Shown: positions 49,310 through 60,097 of the stretch, piece by piece | How the letters are laid out: every line of letters starts with the position of its first letter | Numbering within the stretch: position 1 is the stretch's first letter | Source of the DNA: Cupriavidus pauculus | GTDB lineage: Bacteria > Pseudomonadota > Gammaproteobacteria > Burkholderiales > Burkholderiaceae | Reading direction: 5' to 3' | Length of the DNA: 64,000 nt | Assembly (NCBI RefSeq): GCF_022179805.1 | Contig: NZ_BPUO01000007.1 | Span: 310,001 to 374,000, forward strand | The notes under the pieces: model-generated | Database searches by the model: none | Told to the model about the DNA's origin: nothing | Seen by the model: only the letters and a program-made list of their open reading frames with translations | Position numbers and translations under genes: made by a program

Positions 49310-49444
49310 ATGAAACGTACCTACCAACCTTCCGTTACCCGCCGCAAGCGTACCCATGGTTTCCGCGTGCGCATGAAGACCCGCGGCGGCCGTGCCGTGA
49401 TCAACGCTCGTCGCGCCAAGGGCCGCAAGCGCCTGGCAATCTGA
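49310..49444 (+). CDS. rpmH: 50S ribosomal protein L34
   Basis: A 44-residue, very basic ribosomal protein: [20 protein letters not shown], then [24 protein letters not shown]. Sequence and length are those of bacterial L34. First gene of the right-hand oriC operon, directly followed by rnpA. Confidence 0.99.
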   Translation: MKRTYQPSVTRRKRTHGFRVRMKTRGGRAVINARRAKGRKRLAI

Positions 49445-49583
49445 GGGCCGGGCGACCGGCCCGTGCGGCAGGCAGCGTGACGGTTCGCCGTGACGCTACA
49501 CCGCCGTGCGGACCAGCGCCTCGCACTCAGGATGGCCAAGATCGCCGCCGCCGAAGCCCGGCTTGCCGCAAGCTTTGACCAGC

Positions 49584-50009
49584 GTGTCCGACCATGCCTT
49601 TCCCAAAGCCGCAAGGCTCACAAAGACGGATGAGTTTTCATCCGTTTTTGCTTTGCGGCCCCGGCGTCGCAGTACGCACTTCGTGCTGTACGTGCGTGCC
49701 AACGGCCAGCCGCAGGCGCGGCTGGGCATTGTCGTGGGCAAGAAGTTCGCACCACGCGCGGCCGAGCGCAATCTCGTGAAGCGCATGGTGCGGGAACTGT
49801 TTCGAAGCCGGCAGGCCCAATTCGCGGGCCGCGATATCCTGTTGCGGTTGCAGGCAAAGTTTCCGCGTGCGGACTTTGCCAGCCGGGCCGCGATAAGGCG
49901 CGCCTGCCATGCCGAAATCGGCAGCCTGCTGGATGTGGCCACCAAGCCACTGCCACCCGCCCCGCCCGCTCCATCCGGCGAGCCGCTGGTGCCAGCCGCG
50001 CCAGCCTGA
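49584..50009 (+). CDS. rnpA: Ribonuclease P protein component
   Basis: Protein cofactor of RNase P, which matures tRNA 5' ends. The core is clear: [61 protein letters not shown] with the RNR-like signature AERNLVKR. I place the start at the GTG at 49584 ([12 protein letters not shown]), giving 141 residues, because homologues begin a few residues before FPKAARL; another in-frame GTG at 49506 would add 26 unlikely residues. Neither has a good ribosome-binding site. The C-terminus has a Pro-rich tail ([11 protein letters not shown]) absent from short homologues. Confidence 0.9.
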   Translation: MSDHAFPKAARLTKTDEFSSVFALRPRRRSTHFVLYVRANGQPQARLGIVVGKKFAPRAAERNLVKRMVRELFRSRQAQFAGRDILLRLQAKFPRADFASRAAIRRACHAEIGSLLDVATKPLPPAPPAPSGEPLVPAAPA

Positions 50010-50018
50010 CCCAAGATC

Positions 50019-50318
50019 ATGAAGCGAATCCTGCTTGCCCTGCTGCGTATCTACAAGATCGCCCTGAGTCCGTACCTGGGCTCGCAGTGCCGCTTCTCGC
50101 CAACGTGTTCCGACTATGCCCGCGACGCCATCATCAGTCATGGCCCGGCGCGAGGCACGTGGATGACCGCGTGCAGGCTCTGCCGCTGTCATCCTTTCGC
50201 AAAGGGCGGGTATGATCCCGTGCCCGAGCCTGTAGTCAACGGGACTGCCAGCGCAGTGCCTCCCGAAGCCACCGCGTCCGGCCGCCCGTCCATCACGGTC
50301 CGGCTCCCCAGACCCTGA
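50019..50318 (+). CDS. yidD: Membrane protein insertion efficiency factor YidD
   Basis: A 99-residue protein with the YidD core [36 protein letters not shown] and [18 protein letters not shown], with conserved cysteines and an N-terminal amphipathic helix. It assists YidC-dependent insertion at the inner membrane. A variable tail of about 30 residues follows. It lies 9 bp after rnpA and 22 bp before yidC. Confidence 0.96.
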   Translation: MKRILLALLRIYKIALSPYLGSQCRFSPTCSDYARDAIISHGPARGTWMTACRLCRCHPFAKGGYDPVPEPVVNGTASAVPPEATASGRPSITVRLPRP

Positions 50319-50340
50319 TTCCCCCAGACCATAGCGAGAC

Positions 50341-52017
50341 ATGGATATCAAACGCACCATCCTGTGGGTCATCTTCTCGATGTCCCTCGTGCTGCTCTAC
50401 GACAACTGGCAGCGCGCCAACGGCCACGCGTCGATGTTCTTCCCGAGCGCCAACACGCAGCAGCAGGCCACTCCGGCCGGTGGCGCAAGCGGCGCCGCGG
50501 CCCAGGGTGACGTGCCCAAGGCCAACGGGACGACCGCCTCGGCGCCTGGCGCCGTGCCGTCGGCACCGCAGGCGGCCGCACAGCCCGCCGGCGAGAAGGT
50601 CATCGTCACGACCGACGAAGTCCGCGCCGAGATCGATACCGCTGGCGGCATCGTGTCGCGCCTGGAACTGCTCAACGAGCACGAAAAGGACGGCAAGCCG
50701 GTGGTGCTGTTCGAACGTGATGCGCAGCGCACCTATCTGGCGCGTTCGGGCCTGATCGGCGGCGACCTGCCGAACCACACCACGGTGTTCACGGCCGCGC
50801 CGGGCGCGCGTACGCTGACGCCTGGCCAGGACAAGCTGGACGTCGTGCTGACCGCCGAGAAGAACGGCGTGAAGTTCGTGAAGACCTTTACGTTCCGCAA
50901 GGGCAGCTACGTGGTCGACGCGCGCTTCGACGTGACGAATGCCGGCACCGCGCCGGTGTCGCCGACGCTGTACCTGGAGCTCGCCCGTGACGGCAGCAAG
51001 GTGGAGCAGTCGCAGTTCTACAGCACGTTCACCGGCCCGGCCATCTACACCAACGCCGACAAGTACCACAAGCTCAGCTTCGAGGACATCGCCAAGGGCA
51101 AGGCCTCGGTACCGGCTGCCACCGACAACGGCTGGGTGGCGATGGTGCAGCACTACTTCGCCTCGGCCTGGATTCCGCAGAACGGCAAGCAGCACAGCTT
51201 CTACGCCGAGCAGATCGATCCGAACCTGTACCGCGTGGGTATCCAGCAACCGCTGGGCCAACTGGCCCCGGGCGCCACGGTGAGCACCGATGCACGCCTG
51301 TTCGCCGGTCCGCAGGAAGAGCGCATGCTCGAGCAGATCACGCCGGGCCTGGAACTGGTGAAGGACTATGGCTGGCTGACCATCCTGGCCAAGCCGCTGT
51401 TCTGGCTGCTGGAAAAGCTGCACGGCTTCCTGAACAACTGGGGCTGGTCGATCATCGCGCTGACCGTGCTGATCAAGCTGGTGTTCTTCCCGCTGTCGGC
51501 TGCCAGCTACAAGTCGATGGGCAAGATGAAGGACCTGCAGCCTCGCATGACGGCCATGCGCGAGCGCTACAAGGGCGACCCGCAGAAGATGAACCAGGAG
51601 ATGATGGCGCTGTACCGCACCGAGAAGGTCAATCCGCTGGGTGGCTGCCTGCCCATCGTGATCCAGATCCCGGTGTTCATCGCGCTGTACTGGGTGCTGC
51701 TGTCGTCGGTGGAAATGCGCGGTGCACCGTGGCTGGGCTGGATCCATGACCTGTCGGTACCGGATCCGTTCTACATCCTGCCGATCGTGATGGCCGTGTC
51801 GATGTTCGTGCAGACCAAGCTGAACCCGACCCCGCCGGACCCCGTGCAGGCCAAGGTCATGATGATCATGCCGCTGGTGTTCTCGTTCATGTTCTTCTTC
51901 TTCCCGGCCGGCCTCGTGCTGTACTGGGTTGTGAACAACATCCTGTCGATCGCCCAGCAGTGGCAGATCAACCGCATGCTCGGCAAGGGCAAGGCGGCTG
52001 CGGTGGCCAAGAGCTGA
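50341..52017 (+). CDS. yidC: Membrane protein insertase YidC
   Basis: Inner-membrane insertase. The 558-residue product has an N-terminal anchor ([20 protein letters not shown]), a low-complexity linker (about 40-85), the large periplasmic beta-domain (about 90-340) and the conserved five-helix Oxa1/YidC core (about 365-540: [66 protein letters not shown]). Same operon as rpmH, rnpA and yidD. Confidence 0.99.
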   Translation: MDIKRTILWVIFSMSLVLLYDNWQRANGHASMFFPSANTQQQATPAGGASGAAAQGDVPKANGTTASAPGAVPSAPQAAAQPAGEKVIVTTDEVRAEIDTAGGIVSRLELLNEHEKDGKPVVLFERDAQRTYLARSGLIGGDLPNHTTVFTAAPGARTLTPGQDKLDVVLTAEKNGVKFVKTFTFRKGSYVVDARFDVTNAGTAPVSPTLYLELARDGSKVEQSQFYSTFTGPAIYTNADKYHKLSFEDIAKGKASVPAATDNGWVAMVQHYFASAWIPQNGKQHSFYAEQIDPNLYRVGIQQPLGQLAPGATVSTDARLFAGPQEERMLEQITPGLELVKDYGWLTILAKPLFWLLEKLHGFLNNWGWSIIALTVLIKLVFFPLSAASYKSMGKMKDLQPRMTAMRERYKGDPQKMNQEMMALYRTEKVNPLGGCLPIVIQIPVFIALYWVLLSSVEMRGAPWLGWIHDLSVPDPFYILPIVMAVSMFVQTKLNPTPPDPVQAKVMMIMPLVFSFMFFFFPAGLVLYWVVNNILSIAQQWQINRMLGKGKAAAVAKS

Positions 52018-52045
52018 CCAGCCTGCTGCAAACCCGATCCGCGAA

Positions 52046-52077
52046 AGACCCGGCCACGTGCCGGGTTTTTTGTTTTT
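52046..52077 (+). terminator. yidC operon terminator
   Basis: ACCCGGC CACGT GCCGGGT followed by TTTTTGTTTTT, 29 bp after the yidC stop. Confidence 0.92.
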
Positions 52078-52157
52078 GGCGCCATGCGGCGTATGCTTCG
52101 AGGCTTGAGTCTTATATAAGACTTGAATTCGCCAACAAGAGGAAAGGGAGCAGCGTC

Positions 52158-52937
52158 ATGACCTGGTCGGCCAGCCAATACGTGCAGTTCGAGGATGAAC
52201 GGACCCGCCCGGTGCGGGATCTGGTCGGGGCCATCCCCACCGCAACGGCCACGCGCGTGGTCGATATCGGCTGCGGCCCGGGTAATTCCACCGAGGTGCT
52301 GGCGGCCCGCTATGCCGGCGCCGAAGTCACGGGCCTGGACAGCGACGCCGACATGATTGCGGCCGCCCGCAAGCGGCTGCCGGACCTGCGCTTCGACACC
52401 GCCGACGTATCAAAGTGGTCGCAGGCGACCGACGCCGGCACCTGGGACGTGATGCTGGCCAACGCCGTGTTCCAGTGGGTGCCCGATCATGCGCGGCTGT
52501 TTCCGTCGCTGATCCAGAAATTGACGCCCGGCGGCAGCCTGGCCGTGCAGATGCCGGACAACCTCAACGAGCCGCCGCATCTGCTGATGCGGGAAACCGC
52601 GCTGAATGGCCCGTGGTCGGCCAAGCTGACCGCCGCCGCCGATGCCCGCACGGCGCTGGCGTCGGAGCGCTGGTACTACGAACTGCTGAAGCCCCACTGC
52701 TCGCGCATCGATATCTGGCGCACGATCTACCAGCATCCGCTGAAGGGCGGCCCGGCCGCCGTGGTCGAATGGTTCAAGGGCAGTGGGCTGCGGCCATTCC
52801 TGGCGCCACTTGATGAGGCCGAGAAGGCCGCCTATCTGCAGCAGTACGAAGCGGCGCTGGCCAAGGTCTTTCCGGCGATGGCCGATGGCACCGTACTGCT
52901 GCCGTTCCCGCGCGTGTTCATCGTGGCCACCCGGTAA
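52158..52937 (+). CDS. tam: Trans-aconitate 2-methyltransferase-like SAM methyltransferase
   Basis: A 259-residue class I methyltransferase. The SAM-binding motif VVDIGCGPGNSTEVLA (about 34-49), the acidic loop TGLDSDADMI and the post-motif DVMLANAVFQWVPDH match Tam, which methylates trans-aconitate. The start MTWSASQYVQFEDERTRP also matches the Tam pattern (WxxxxYxxFxxERxRPxxDL). GGAAAGGGAG lies upstream of the ATG at 52158. Single gene after the yidC terminator. Confidence 0.9.
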   Translation: MTWSASQYVQFEDERTRPVRDLVGAIPTATATRVVDIGCGPGNSTEVLAARYAGAEVTGLDSDADMIAAARKRLPDLRFDTADVSKWSQATDAGTWDVMLANAVFQWVPDHARLFPSLIQKLTPGGSLAVQMPDNLNEPPHLLMRETALNGPWSAKLTAAADARTALASERWYYELLKPHCSRIDIWRTIYQHPLKGGPAAVVEWFKGSGLRPFLAPLDEAEKAAYLQQYEAALAKVFPAMADGTVLLPFPRVFIVATR

Positions 52938-53028
52938 CCGACCGGCCGGCGACGGCGCCCACGTGCGCCATCGCCTACACTAGACGGACGCTGCGCAGTT
53001 ACTCTCTTTCCACTCAGAGATACCGCCA

Positions 53029-53805
53029 ATGAGCCGTCAGCCCGTGCTGCACCGGAAGATGCGCCCCGCCGCCGCGTTCGTCGCGCTGGGCCGGACGGGG
53101 CTGCGCGCGGTGCACGATCGGCTGGACGCACTGCAGCAGCGCGACGAGGTGGAAGACGTGCACGAACTGCGCGTGGCGGTGCGGCACCTGCGCGCGGTGG
53201 CCTGGGCATTCGGGCCAGTGCTGCCAAATCCCGTGAAATCGCGCTGGAAACAGGCCCTGCACGATGTGGCCGATGCCGCTGGCGCCGTGCGCGACTGGGA
53301 CGTCTTCATCGCCGAAACACTTGCACCTGCACTGGCGGAACAGCCCGAGGAGGAAGTCCTGATGGCGCTGATCGAAACCGCCCAGGCCAGGCGCACCCGT
53401 GCCCACGCCGAGATGATGACAAGATTGTCACGCTACCGGCAGGCGCCACTGCCTACGCTGAACCGTGACCTGCAGCACCTTGCCGCCCATTCGTCCAAGG
53501 GCAGGCTGGAGACCTTTGCCCCGCGCCGCATCCGCAAGGCTCGCGGCAAGGTCCGCGCGCTGGCGGACATCGCGCGCGATGGGCAGACCGACCACGTGCA
53601 CAAGCTGCGCATCGGCAACAAGCGGCTGCGCTACGCGATCGAGGCGCTGTCCGACGTGCTGCCGGGCCGCTACCGCAAGCGCCTGCGCAAGAAGCTGGTG
53701 GCGCGGCAGACCGAGCTTGGCGCCATCATCGACGGCGCCGTGGCCCGCCGGCTCATGTGCGAGTGCCTGTCGGTCGAACCCACGAATTCAGAACCCACAG
53801 ATTGA
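53029..53805 (+). CDS. CHAD-domain protein
   Basis: A 258-residue alpha-helical protein made of one CHAD domain, with the repeated His/Arg/Lys signature helices [14 protein letters not shown] (about 44-57) and [16 protein letters not shown] (about 195-210). CHAD domains bind polyphosphate through these basic surfaces, so a polyphosphate-granule or phosphate-metabolism role is inferred. No signal peptide. It ends 38 bp before mnmE on the same strand. Confidence 0.92.
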   Translation: MSRQPVLHRKMRPAAAFVALGRTGLRAVHDRLDALQQRDEVEDVHELRVAVRHLRAVAWAFGPVLPNPVKSRWKQALHDVADAAGAVRDWDVFIAETLAPALAEQPEEEVLMALIETAQARRTRAHAEMMTRLSRYRQAPLPTLNRDLQHLAAHSSKGRLETFAPRRIRKARGKVRALADIARDGQTDHVHKLRIGNKRLRYAIEALSDVLPGRYRKRLRKKLVARQTELGAIIDGAVARRLMCECLSVEPTNSEPTD

Positions 53806-53843
53806 GATTCGGTTCATCCCGCCTCACGGAGCGATCTGCGACA

Positions 53844-55280
53844 ATGCCGCACATGACAGCAACCCAGCTTCCCATTGCCGCCATCGCCACCGCGCCCGGA
53901 CGTGGCGGCATCGGCGTCGTGCGTGTGTCGGGCCCCGACGTCGGCAGCGTCATGCGCGCCGTCTGCGGCCGCGCGCTGCAGCCCCGGCACGCCACCTACC
54001 TGCCGTTCCTCGATGCCAACGGCAAGGTCATCGACCACGGCCTGGCCCTGTACTTCCCGGCGCCCAATTCGTACACCGGCGAGGAAGTGCTCGAACTGCA
54101 GGGCCATGGCGGCCCGGTGGTCATGCAGATGCTGCTGTCGCGCTGCCTGCAGGCCGGCAAGGACATCGGCCTGCGCCTGGCCGAGCCCGGCGAATTCACG
54201 CGCCGCGCCTTCCTGAACGACAAGCTGGACCTGGCCCAGGCCGAGGCCGTCGCCGACCTGATCGAAGCCAGCACCGAAGCGGCCGCACGCTCCGCCGCGC
54301 GATCGATGGAAGGCGAGTTCTCGCGCGCCATCCACGCGCTGGTGGAGCAGGTCATCCACCTGCGCATGCTGGTGGAAGCCACGCTCGATTTTCCCGAGGA
54401 AGAAATCGACTTCCTGGAAGCCTCCGACGCGCGCGGCCAGCTGACCCGCATCCGCGAGAACCTGGCCGGCGTGCTGAAGCAGGCGCGGCAGGGCTCGCTG
54501 CTGCGCGAGGGGCTGTCGGTGGTGCTGGCTGGCCAGCCGAACGTCGGCAAGTCGTCGCTGCTCAATGCGCTGGCCGGCGCGGAACTGGCCATCGTCACGC
54601 CGATTGCCGGCACCACGCGCGACCGGGTACGTGAAACCATCCAGATCGATGGCATCCCGCTGCATATCATCGACACTGCCGGCCTGCGCGACGACGCTGC
54701 CGACGAAGTGGAGCGCATCGGCATCGAGCGCACGTGGGACGCGATTCGCCGCGCCGACATCGTGCTGCACCTGATCGACGCGGCCGACTACCTGGAGCAC
54801 GGCATCTCTGAAGCCGACGATCACATCGACGATCGCCTGAGCGGCCAGTTGCCGCCGGGGTCGCCGATCGTGCGCGTGGTCAACAAGATCGACGTCGCGC
54901 CCTCGGCCGGCGAGATGGGCTTCGGCGGCAACCGCCCGCACGTGGTGGCGGCCAACGGCCCCAATCCGACCGAGATCTGGATCTCCGCGCGCACCGGCGC
55001 CGGCATCGACCTGATGCGCCGCGAGCTGCTGCGCCTGATCGGCTGGCAATCGGGCAACGAAGGTACGTTCCTGGCCCGCGAACGGCATCTCACCGCACTG
55101 CGCAGCGCGCAGTCGCACCTCGATTGCGCGGTGGAACGCGCCGAGCAGAACGCCCAGGCGCTTGACCTGTTCGCCGAGGAACTGCGGCTCGCCCAAGATC
55201 ACCTGAACAGCATCACCGGCGAGTTCACCAGCGACGATCTGCTGGGAACGATCTTCACGCGGTTCTGCATCGGCAAGTGA
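53844..55280 (+). CDS. mnmE: tRNA uridine-5-carboxymethylaminomethyl modification GTPase MnmE
   Basis: GTPase that with MnmG modifies the wobble uridine of several tRNAs. The ATG at 53844 is preceded by ACGGAG at about 13 bp; an in-frame ATG at 53853 is possible. The 478-residue product has the N-terminal tetrahydrofolate-binding domain ([20 protein letters not shown]), a helical domain interrupted by the G domain (P-loop GQPNVGKS at 230-237, then [27 protein letters not shown]), and the C-terminal CIGK. Canonical final gene of the oriC-right cluster. Confidence 0.98.
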   Translation: MPHMTATQLPIAAIATAPGRGGIGVVRVSGPDVGSVMRAVCGRALQPRHATYLPFLDANGKVIDHGLALYFPAPNSYTGEEVLELQGHGGPVVMQMLLSRCLQAGKDIGLRLAEPGEFTRRAFLNDKLDLAQAEAVADLIEASTEAAARSAARSMEGEFSRAIHALVEQVIHLRMLVEATLDFPEEEIDFLEASDARGQLTRIRENLAGVLKQARQGSLLREGLSVVLAGQPNVGKSSLLNALAGAELAIVTPIAGTTRDRVRETIQIDGIPLHIIDTAGLRDDAADEVERIGIERTWDAIRRADIVLHLIDAADYLEHGISEADDHIDDRLSGQLPPGSPIVRVVNKIDVAPSAGEMGFGGNRPHVVAANGPNPTEIWISARTGAGIDLMRRELLRLIGWQSGNEGTFLARERHLTALRSAQSHLDCAVERAEQNAQALDLFAEELRLAQDHLNSITGEFTSDDLLGTIFTRFCIGK

Positions 55281-55281
55281 G

Positions 55282-55791
55282 GTGAGCGCGGAACGGTCGT
55301 CCCATGCGCACGGCGGCCGGCCGCTTTCGCCGGGCGAATTGCACCTGGCCCGCTCGGTCTTTGCCGACACCATCGACTACGCGCGGGTCCGCATCCACCA
55401 CCGCAACTTCGTGTTCTGGCAGGGCGCGAACTACATCATCACGCCGAACGGACACATCTACCTGGGCCGCAACCTGCGCCAGCTCACCGATTTCTCCGCG
55501 ACGAACCTGGCCCTGCAGGGCCTGTTCATCCACGAGATGGCGCACGTCTGGCAGTACCAGCGCGGTGTGAACGTGCTGCTGCGCGGCGCGGCCGAGCAGG
55601 CCAGGCACTTCCTGGGGTTCAACCAGTACCGCTACCGGCTGCAGGCCGGCAAGCCGCTGACGGCCTACAAGCTCGAACAGCAGGGCGACATTCTGCGCGA
55701 CTTCTTCCTGGCGGCGCATGGCCAGCGTACGCCGTACGGCACGGCCGACTACATTGCCGCGCTGGGCGGGCAGGGCAACACGATCGTGTGA
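55282..55791 (+). CDS. Small HExxH protein (Vgr-related annotation type)
   Basis: A 169-residue protein starting at a GTG at 55282, one base after the mnmE stop. It contains HEMAH (84-88) within GLFIHEMAHVWQYQRG, a zinc-metallopeptidase HExxH motif, and a conserved-looking NFVFWQGANYIITPNGHIYLG segment. No signal peptide. Homologues that I recall are annotated only as vgr-related or hypothetical. A third metal ligand is not obvious (YKLEQQGDILRDFF supplies acidic candidates). Role unknown; translation is probably coupled to mnmE. Confidence 0.75.
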   Translation: MSAERSSHAHGGRPLSPGELHLARSVFADTIDYARVRIHHRNFVFWQGANYIITPNGHIYLGRNLRQLTDFSATNLALQGLFIHEMAHVWQYQRGVNVLLRGAAEQARHFLGFNQYRYRLQAGKPLTAYKLEQQGDILRDFFLAAHGQRTPYGTADYIAALGGQGNTIV

Positions 55792-55892
55792 TGCGCGCAA
55801 GGCGCGCCGGGCGAGGAAATCCTCAATGCCGGCGCGTTGACTTGAACGTCGTTGTGGCGGACCATCGGCCACAACGCAAACCGGAGCACATC

Positions 55893-56480
55893 ATGCCGCG
55901 CGTATCGAAAGCGGAAGCGGAAAAGAACCGCGCAGTCATCGAGCAGGTATCGTCGCGACTGTTTCGCGAGCAGGGCTTGCACGGCATCAGCGTGGCCGAC
56001 CTGATGGGTGCCGCCGGCCTCACGCATGGCGGCTTCTACGGCCACTTCGAATCGAAGGACGCGCTGGCGGCCATCGCCTGCACACGTGCGTTCGAGGAGT
56101 CCGAGGCACGCTGGCGCAAGCGCGTTGCCGATGCGCCCGACCACGCCGCTGCGCTGGAGTCGCTGATCGATGGCTACCTGTCGGCACGCAACCGCAACAA
56201 TCCCGGTACCGGGTGCCCGGTGGCAGCGCTGGCCACCGACGTGGCGCGCGAGACCGATGACAAGCCAGTGCGCGGCGCGTTCCAGGACGGGCTGGAAGCA
56301 CTGCTCGACATCCTGGTCGATGTGCAGCCCGATGCCGACGCGGAGACTCGCCGCAGCCACGCCCTGGCGCAGATGGCCACGCTGGCCGGCGCATTGATGC
56401 TGTCGCGGGCCACGCAGGGCACGCCGATGTCCAACGAGATCCTGGCCGCCACGCGCTCCTTCCTGCTGCCGGAAAGCTGA
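55893..56480 (+). CDS. TetR/AcrR-family transcriptional regulator
   Basis: A 195-residue repressor-type regulator. The N-terminal helix-turn-helix is clear (IEQVSSRLFREQGLHGISVADLMGAAGLTHGGFYGHFESKDAL, about 16-60), followed by a helical ligand-binding domain with the GCPVAALATDVAR segment common in the TetR_C_8/13-like subgroup. No adjacent divergent target is evident; the next genes downstream are exported proteins of unknown function. Confidence 0.93.
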   Translation: MPRVSKAEAEKNRAVIEQVSSRLFREQGLHGISVADLMGAAGLTHGGFYGHFESKDALAAIACTRAFEESEARWRKRVADAPDHAAALESLIDGYLSARNRNNPGTGCPVAALATDVARETDDKPVRGAFQDGLEALLDILVDVQPDADAETRRSHALAQMATLAGALMLSRATQGTPMSNEILAATRSFLLPES

Positions 56481-56548
56481 CGCGCCGGGTGACCTGGCCG
56501 CAGGCGCGCTACACTGGCGGACTTCGTAGTCCTGTAGCCCGCCCCACG

Positions 56549-57109
56549 ATGTTGAGCCGTACCAGACAAACCCTTATCGCCGTCGTTGCCATCATTGTCC
56601 TTGGCCTGCTTTGGTTCGTTGGCAATGACAAGCACGAGACCGTGCCGGCAAATCCCGTGACCGTGGCCGACGAGCCCGCCAGCGTGCCGCGCGGCATCCC
56701 GCGCAACGGCACGCTCGATCCGATCAGCATCGACCCGAACCGCCCTGCAGACCCGTTGCCGCAGTACCAGGCCGACGGGCTGGCCGACGACTACCGTGGC
56801 GACGCCGCGGCGGCCGACGACCGGTATCGCGGCCGCTACTTCATCGTGGAAGGCGTGGCCAGCGGCGTGCGCCGCGACGCCGACACCCTTGTGCTGGAAA
56901 TCCGCACCGACAATCCCGGCGAGGTGGTCCGTGCCGGGCTGCTGCGCCAGCAAATCTGCGGCCCGGCCGGGCGCACCTGCGAAGCCGAGGCACGCGCCAC
57001 CATGGTCCGACGCGGCCAGAAGGTGGCCGTCGAGTGCACGGGCGCGGGCCAGGGCGACGGCGGCATGCCGATGCTGGCCGACTGCCTGATCCGTGGCGGC
57101 GCCAACTAA
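56549..57109 (+). CDS. Membrane-anchored protein with possible OB-fold
   Basis: A 186-residue protein with one N-terminal membrane helix (about 8-24, LIAVVAIIVLGLLWFVG), a polar linker to about residue 70, and a domain (about 93-180: RYFIVEGVASGVRRDADTLVLEI, GQKVAVECTGAGQG) with the spacing of the tRNA_anti-like OB-fold family. Two cysteines (ICGPAGRTCEAE) may form a disulphide outside the cytoplasm. Function unknown. Confidence 0.7.
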   Translation: MLSRTRQTLIAVVAIIVLGLLWFVGNDKHETVPANPVTVADEPASVPRGIPRNGTLDPISIDPNRPADPLPQYQADGLADDYRGDAAAADDRYRGRYFIVEGVASGVRRDADTLVLEIRTDNPGEVVRAGLLRQQICGPAGRTCEAEARATMVRRGQKVAVECTGAGQGDGGMPMLADCLIRGGAN

Positions 57110-57351
57110 GGCTTCCCAACCAAGCCTTCGATGCACAGGTAATTCGTACATCACTTCGGTGGTTTGCGCCGATTTGCGACCATTCGCGACGATTTACGGC
57201 ATCCATCCCCCGCTGTTCCACGCATTGACTTGCCGCCCGCACGCCTACATTACGCAGGCATGCTGCCGGCAATGCGTCCCCGAACCGCCTCTCGACTCCG
57301 AGACGGGTCCGGACGGCCGGCGCCCTCGCCGACGCGCATCCAGGATCCAAG

Positions 57352-57951
57352 ATGAAGAGAGCAACAATTGCCGCCACGCTGGCCTTGCTGGCCACGGGCT
57401 GTTCCACCTACCAGAGCGTGACGCCGGTCGACCGTGCGGACCAGGTTGACCCGATTGCCGGCTACCAGAACGGTGCCTACGGCGGCCCGGCCCAGTTCCG
57501 CGTCGATGGCAATCGCGTGGTGGGTGCCGATGGCGCGCTGTTCTGCGTAATCACGAACCAGGTCAACGGCAATGCCTTCGTCGACGACTTCACCAATGCG
57601 CTGCGTGCCCGCAACTTCGAAGTGAAGCTGCTGCCGCCGTATGCATCGGTGGCATCGTGCCCGATGACGGCCACCTACGTGGGCCAGCGCCAGACCTACA
57701 TCACGCCGTTCCTGGTATCGGCCGACATCACGGTGTTCCGCAATGGCGAGCGCGTGGGCAAGGCCGTATTCAACGCCAACCGCAGCGCGGGCGGCATCAA
57801 CCTGAGCCACCTGATTCCGCCTGGCAACAAGATCGAGGAGCTGGTGGACCGTCTGTTCCCGGGCCTGAAGCCGCAGCCCGCCCCGGCACAGGCATCGCCC
57901 GCTCCGGCAGCGGCGCCTGGACAGGCACCGGCGGCGGCACCCGCGGCCTGA
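57352..57951 (+). CDS. Predicted lipoprotein (Sbal_3080-like)
   Basis: A 199-residue lipoprotein precursor: lipobox LATGC with Cys17, then CSTYQSVTPVDRADQ. The mature domain (FCVITNQVNGNAFVDDFTNALRARNFEVKLLPPYASVASCPMTATYVGQRQ) has two cysteines and resembles the Sbal_3080 lipoprotein family as I remember it. The last 30 residues are Pro/Ala repeats (PAPAQASPAPAAAPGQAPAAAPAA-like). Sorted to the envelope; function unknown. Convergent with the chemoreceptor gene. Confidence 0.8.
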   Translation: MKRATIAATLALLATGCSTYQSVTPVDRADQVDPIAGYQNGAYGGPAQFRVDGNRVVGADGALFCVITNQVNGNAFVDDFTNALRARNFEVKLLPPYASVASCPMTATYVGQRQTYITPFLVSADITVFRNGERVGKAVFNANRSAGGINLSHLIPPGNKIEELVDRLFPGLKPQPAPAQASPAPAAAPGQAPAAAPAA

Positions 57952-57968
57952 GCGGCCACGGTGCCACA

Positions 57969-57989
57969 CCGGCTGGTCAGGCCAGCCGG
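57969..57989. terminator. Hairpin between convergent lipoprotein and chemoreceptor genes
   Basis: CCGGCTGG TCAGG CCAGCCGG, a perfect 8-bp stem 18 bp past the lipoprotein gene and overlapping the last codons of the chemoreceptor gene. No T-tract. Confidence 0.35.
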
Positions 57990-60013
57990 AACACTTCCAC
58001 CGCCTGGCGCAGCTCCTGCGCCTGGTGATGCAGGCTCTCGGCGGCCGCGGCCGCCTCTTCCACCAGCGCGGCGTTCTGCTGCGTGACCGAATCCATCTCG
58101 GCCACCGCGCCACTGACCTGCGCCAGCCCCTGCGACTGCTCGCGCGACGCCACGCTGATATCGCCCATCAGCGCAGCAATACCTTCCACGCGCCGCACCA
58201 CGTCGTCGATGGCGGTACCGGCCTGCTGCACGGCCTCGTTGCCGCTCTTCAGGTCGGCCACGGTGCGTTCGATCAGCTGCTTGATCTCGCCCGCCGCATT
58301 GGCGCTGCGTTGCGCCAGGCTGCGCACTTCGCCCGCCACCACGGCAAAGCCGCGTCCGTGCTCGCCCGCGCGCGCCGCTTCCACGGCGGCATTGAGCGCC
58401 AGGATGTTGGTCTGGAACGCGATACCGTCGATCATGCCGATGATGTCCACCACCTGCTGCGCATTGCGATGGATGTCGGACATGGTGCCCACCACGCGTG
58501 CCACCGTGCTGCCGCCCGCGCGTGCCGCTTCGGCTGCGCTGCCCACGGCCGCATTGGCGTCGTGCGCGTTGTCGGCGTTCTGCTTCACCGTGACGCTCAG
58601 TTCCTCGATGCTGGCCACCGTGCGCTCCAGGCTGCCCGCCTGCGACGCCGTGCGTGACGACAGGTCGGCATTGCCGCTGGCAATCTGGCTGGTGCTACCG
58701 GCAATGGCACCCACGCTGCCGCGTACCTTGTCGACGATGCCCGACAAACCCTCTCCCACGCCGTCGATGGCCCGCATCAGTTCGCCGATCTCGTCATTGC
58801 GGACGGAATCCAGCCGCGCGGTCAGGTCGCCCGATGCCAGGCGCTCGGCCGCGTCGGCAGCCTGCGCCACCGGCTGGCTGACCATACGGCGCAGCAACCA
58901 CCAGAACGCCGCGGACACTGCCAGCGCGGCCAGCAGGCCGCCGGCCAGGAAGCGGTTGCGGCTGGCCACGAGTTCATCGCGCAGCGACGCCATCGGCACC
59001 GTGCCGGCGATCAGCCACTGCCATTCGGAATAGGTCACGTACGCGGTCAGACGCTCCGTCGGCGCGGCATTGCCGACGGCCACGGTATGCACCATGTCAC
59101 CATCCTTGGCGGCGATCATGTCGCGCACCCACGGCTTGCCGTCGGCGTCCTTGGCATCGATCTGGACCGTGCCTTCCGCACCCGAGCGGTCCACCATGAC
59201 CTTGCCCTGGTCGGCGCCCGGCTTGGCGTCGATCACCATGAAATGGCCATCGTCGCCAATCGTCTTGCGGCGGATGCGGTTCTTCAGCGCAGCCAGTTCG
59301 GCCTCGACGTTCACGCCCACGTACAGCGCACCGACGATCTTGCCACCCGCGTCGCGCACCGGCTCGTACTTGCTCATGTAGGGCTTGCCGAACAGCCACG
59401 CCAGCGACCGGTATGACTTGCCCGAGGCCACAGCCGCATAGGCCGGGCTGGCGCGGTCCAGCAGCGTGCCCACCGCACGCTGTCCGTCCTGCTTCTTGAG
59501 CGACGTGGTCACGCGGATGTAATCGTCACCGGTGCGTGCGAACACCGTGGCCACCACGCCGCCGGTATTGGCAAAGAACTTGTCCGGCACCTCGAAGCCG
59601 TTGTTCAGCACGAGATCGCCGCTACGGAAGGTGGGCGTGGCCTTGCCGGCCACTTCGACGATCTGGCTGGGGTCTACCGCGTACGGGCCGGGCAGCACGG
59701 CGGCAAAGCTCAGCAGAAAGCGGTCGGCTTCCTGCAGCATGGTGTCGTCGAGCTGGGCCACCATCTCGCGCAGGGTCTGGCTTTCGGCGCCGATGGCGTC
59801 GCGTGCCTGCGACTCGAGCTGGTGCATGCTGCTGGCGGACAACGCCAGCGAAAAGGCGCCAAAGGCTACGAGCTGGACGGCCAGCACGATCAGCGCGATG
59901 CGCGTGCCGATGCTCCAGCCGCCGGCCAGCGCGCGCACGCGGCCCGCCGCAGCCTGCTGGGGCAGGGTAAGGGAGTAAGAAGAAGACAAGGGGCGCTCCG
60001 TGGATAACGCCAT
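57977..60013 (-). CDS. Methyl-accepting chemotaxis protein
   Basis: A 678-residue transmembrane chemoreceptor: helix 1 (about 30-52), a periplasmic Cache-type domain (about 55-325, with [18 protein letters not shown] typical of Cache_3/Cache_2), helix 2 (about 335-355) and HAMP (about 357-410). The signalling coiled-coil carries the hairpin tip [40 protein letters not shown]. It lacks the NWETF-type CheR/CheB tether, ending AVEVFRLA. The ligand is unknown. A sigma-28-like promoter lies 57 bp upstream. Confidence 0.95.
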   Translation of the reverse strand: MALSTERPLSSSYSLTLPQQAAAGRVRALAGGWSIGTRIALIVLAVQLVAFGAFSLALSASSMHQLESQARDAIGAESQTLREMVAQLDDTMLQEADRFLLSFAAVLPGPYAVDPSQIVEVAGKATPTFRSGDLVLNNGFEVPDKFFANTGGVVATVFARTGDDYIRVTTSLKKQDGQRAVGTLLDRASPAYAAVASGKSYRSLAWLFGKPYMSKYEPVRDAGGKIVGALYVGVNVEAELAALKNRIRRKTIGDDGHFMVIDAKPGADQGKVMVDRSGAEGTVQIDAKDADGKPWVRDMIAAKDGDMVHTVAVGNAAPTERLTAYVTYSEWQWLIAGTVPMASLRDELVASRNRFLAGGLLAALAVSAAFWWLLRRMVSQPVAQAADAAERLASGDLTARLDSVRNDEIGELMRAIDGVGEGLSGIVDKVRGSVGAIAGSTSQIASGNADLSSRTASQAGSLERTVASIEELSVTVKQNADNAHDANAAVGSAAEAARAGGSTVARVVGTMSDIHRNAQQVVDIIGMIDGIAFQTNILALNAAVEAARAGEHGRGFAVVAGEVRSLAQRSANAAGEIKQLIERTVADLKSGNEAVQQAGTAIDDVVRRVEGIAALMGDISVASREQSQGLAQVSGAVAEMDSVTQQNAALVEEAAAAAESLHHQAQELRQAVEVFRLA

Positions 60014-60069
60014 GCGCCGTCATGACGCATGGGCGACGTCTGCTCTGACGGCAGATCGTCACAACGGGG

Positions 60070-60097
60070 TTATCGGATGACGAGACAATGCCCTTGA
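60070..60097 (-). promoter_or_regulatory. Candidate sigma-28 (FliA) promoter for the chemoreceptor
   Basis: On the minus strand TCAA, 16 bp, TCCGATAA compares with the FliA consensus TAAA-N15-GCCGATAA. The -10 matches 7 of 8, the -35 3 of 4, and the spacing is one base long. Confidence 0.35.
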
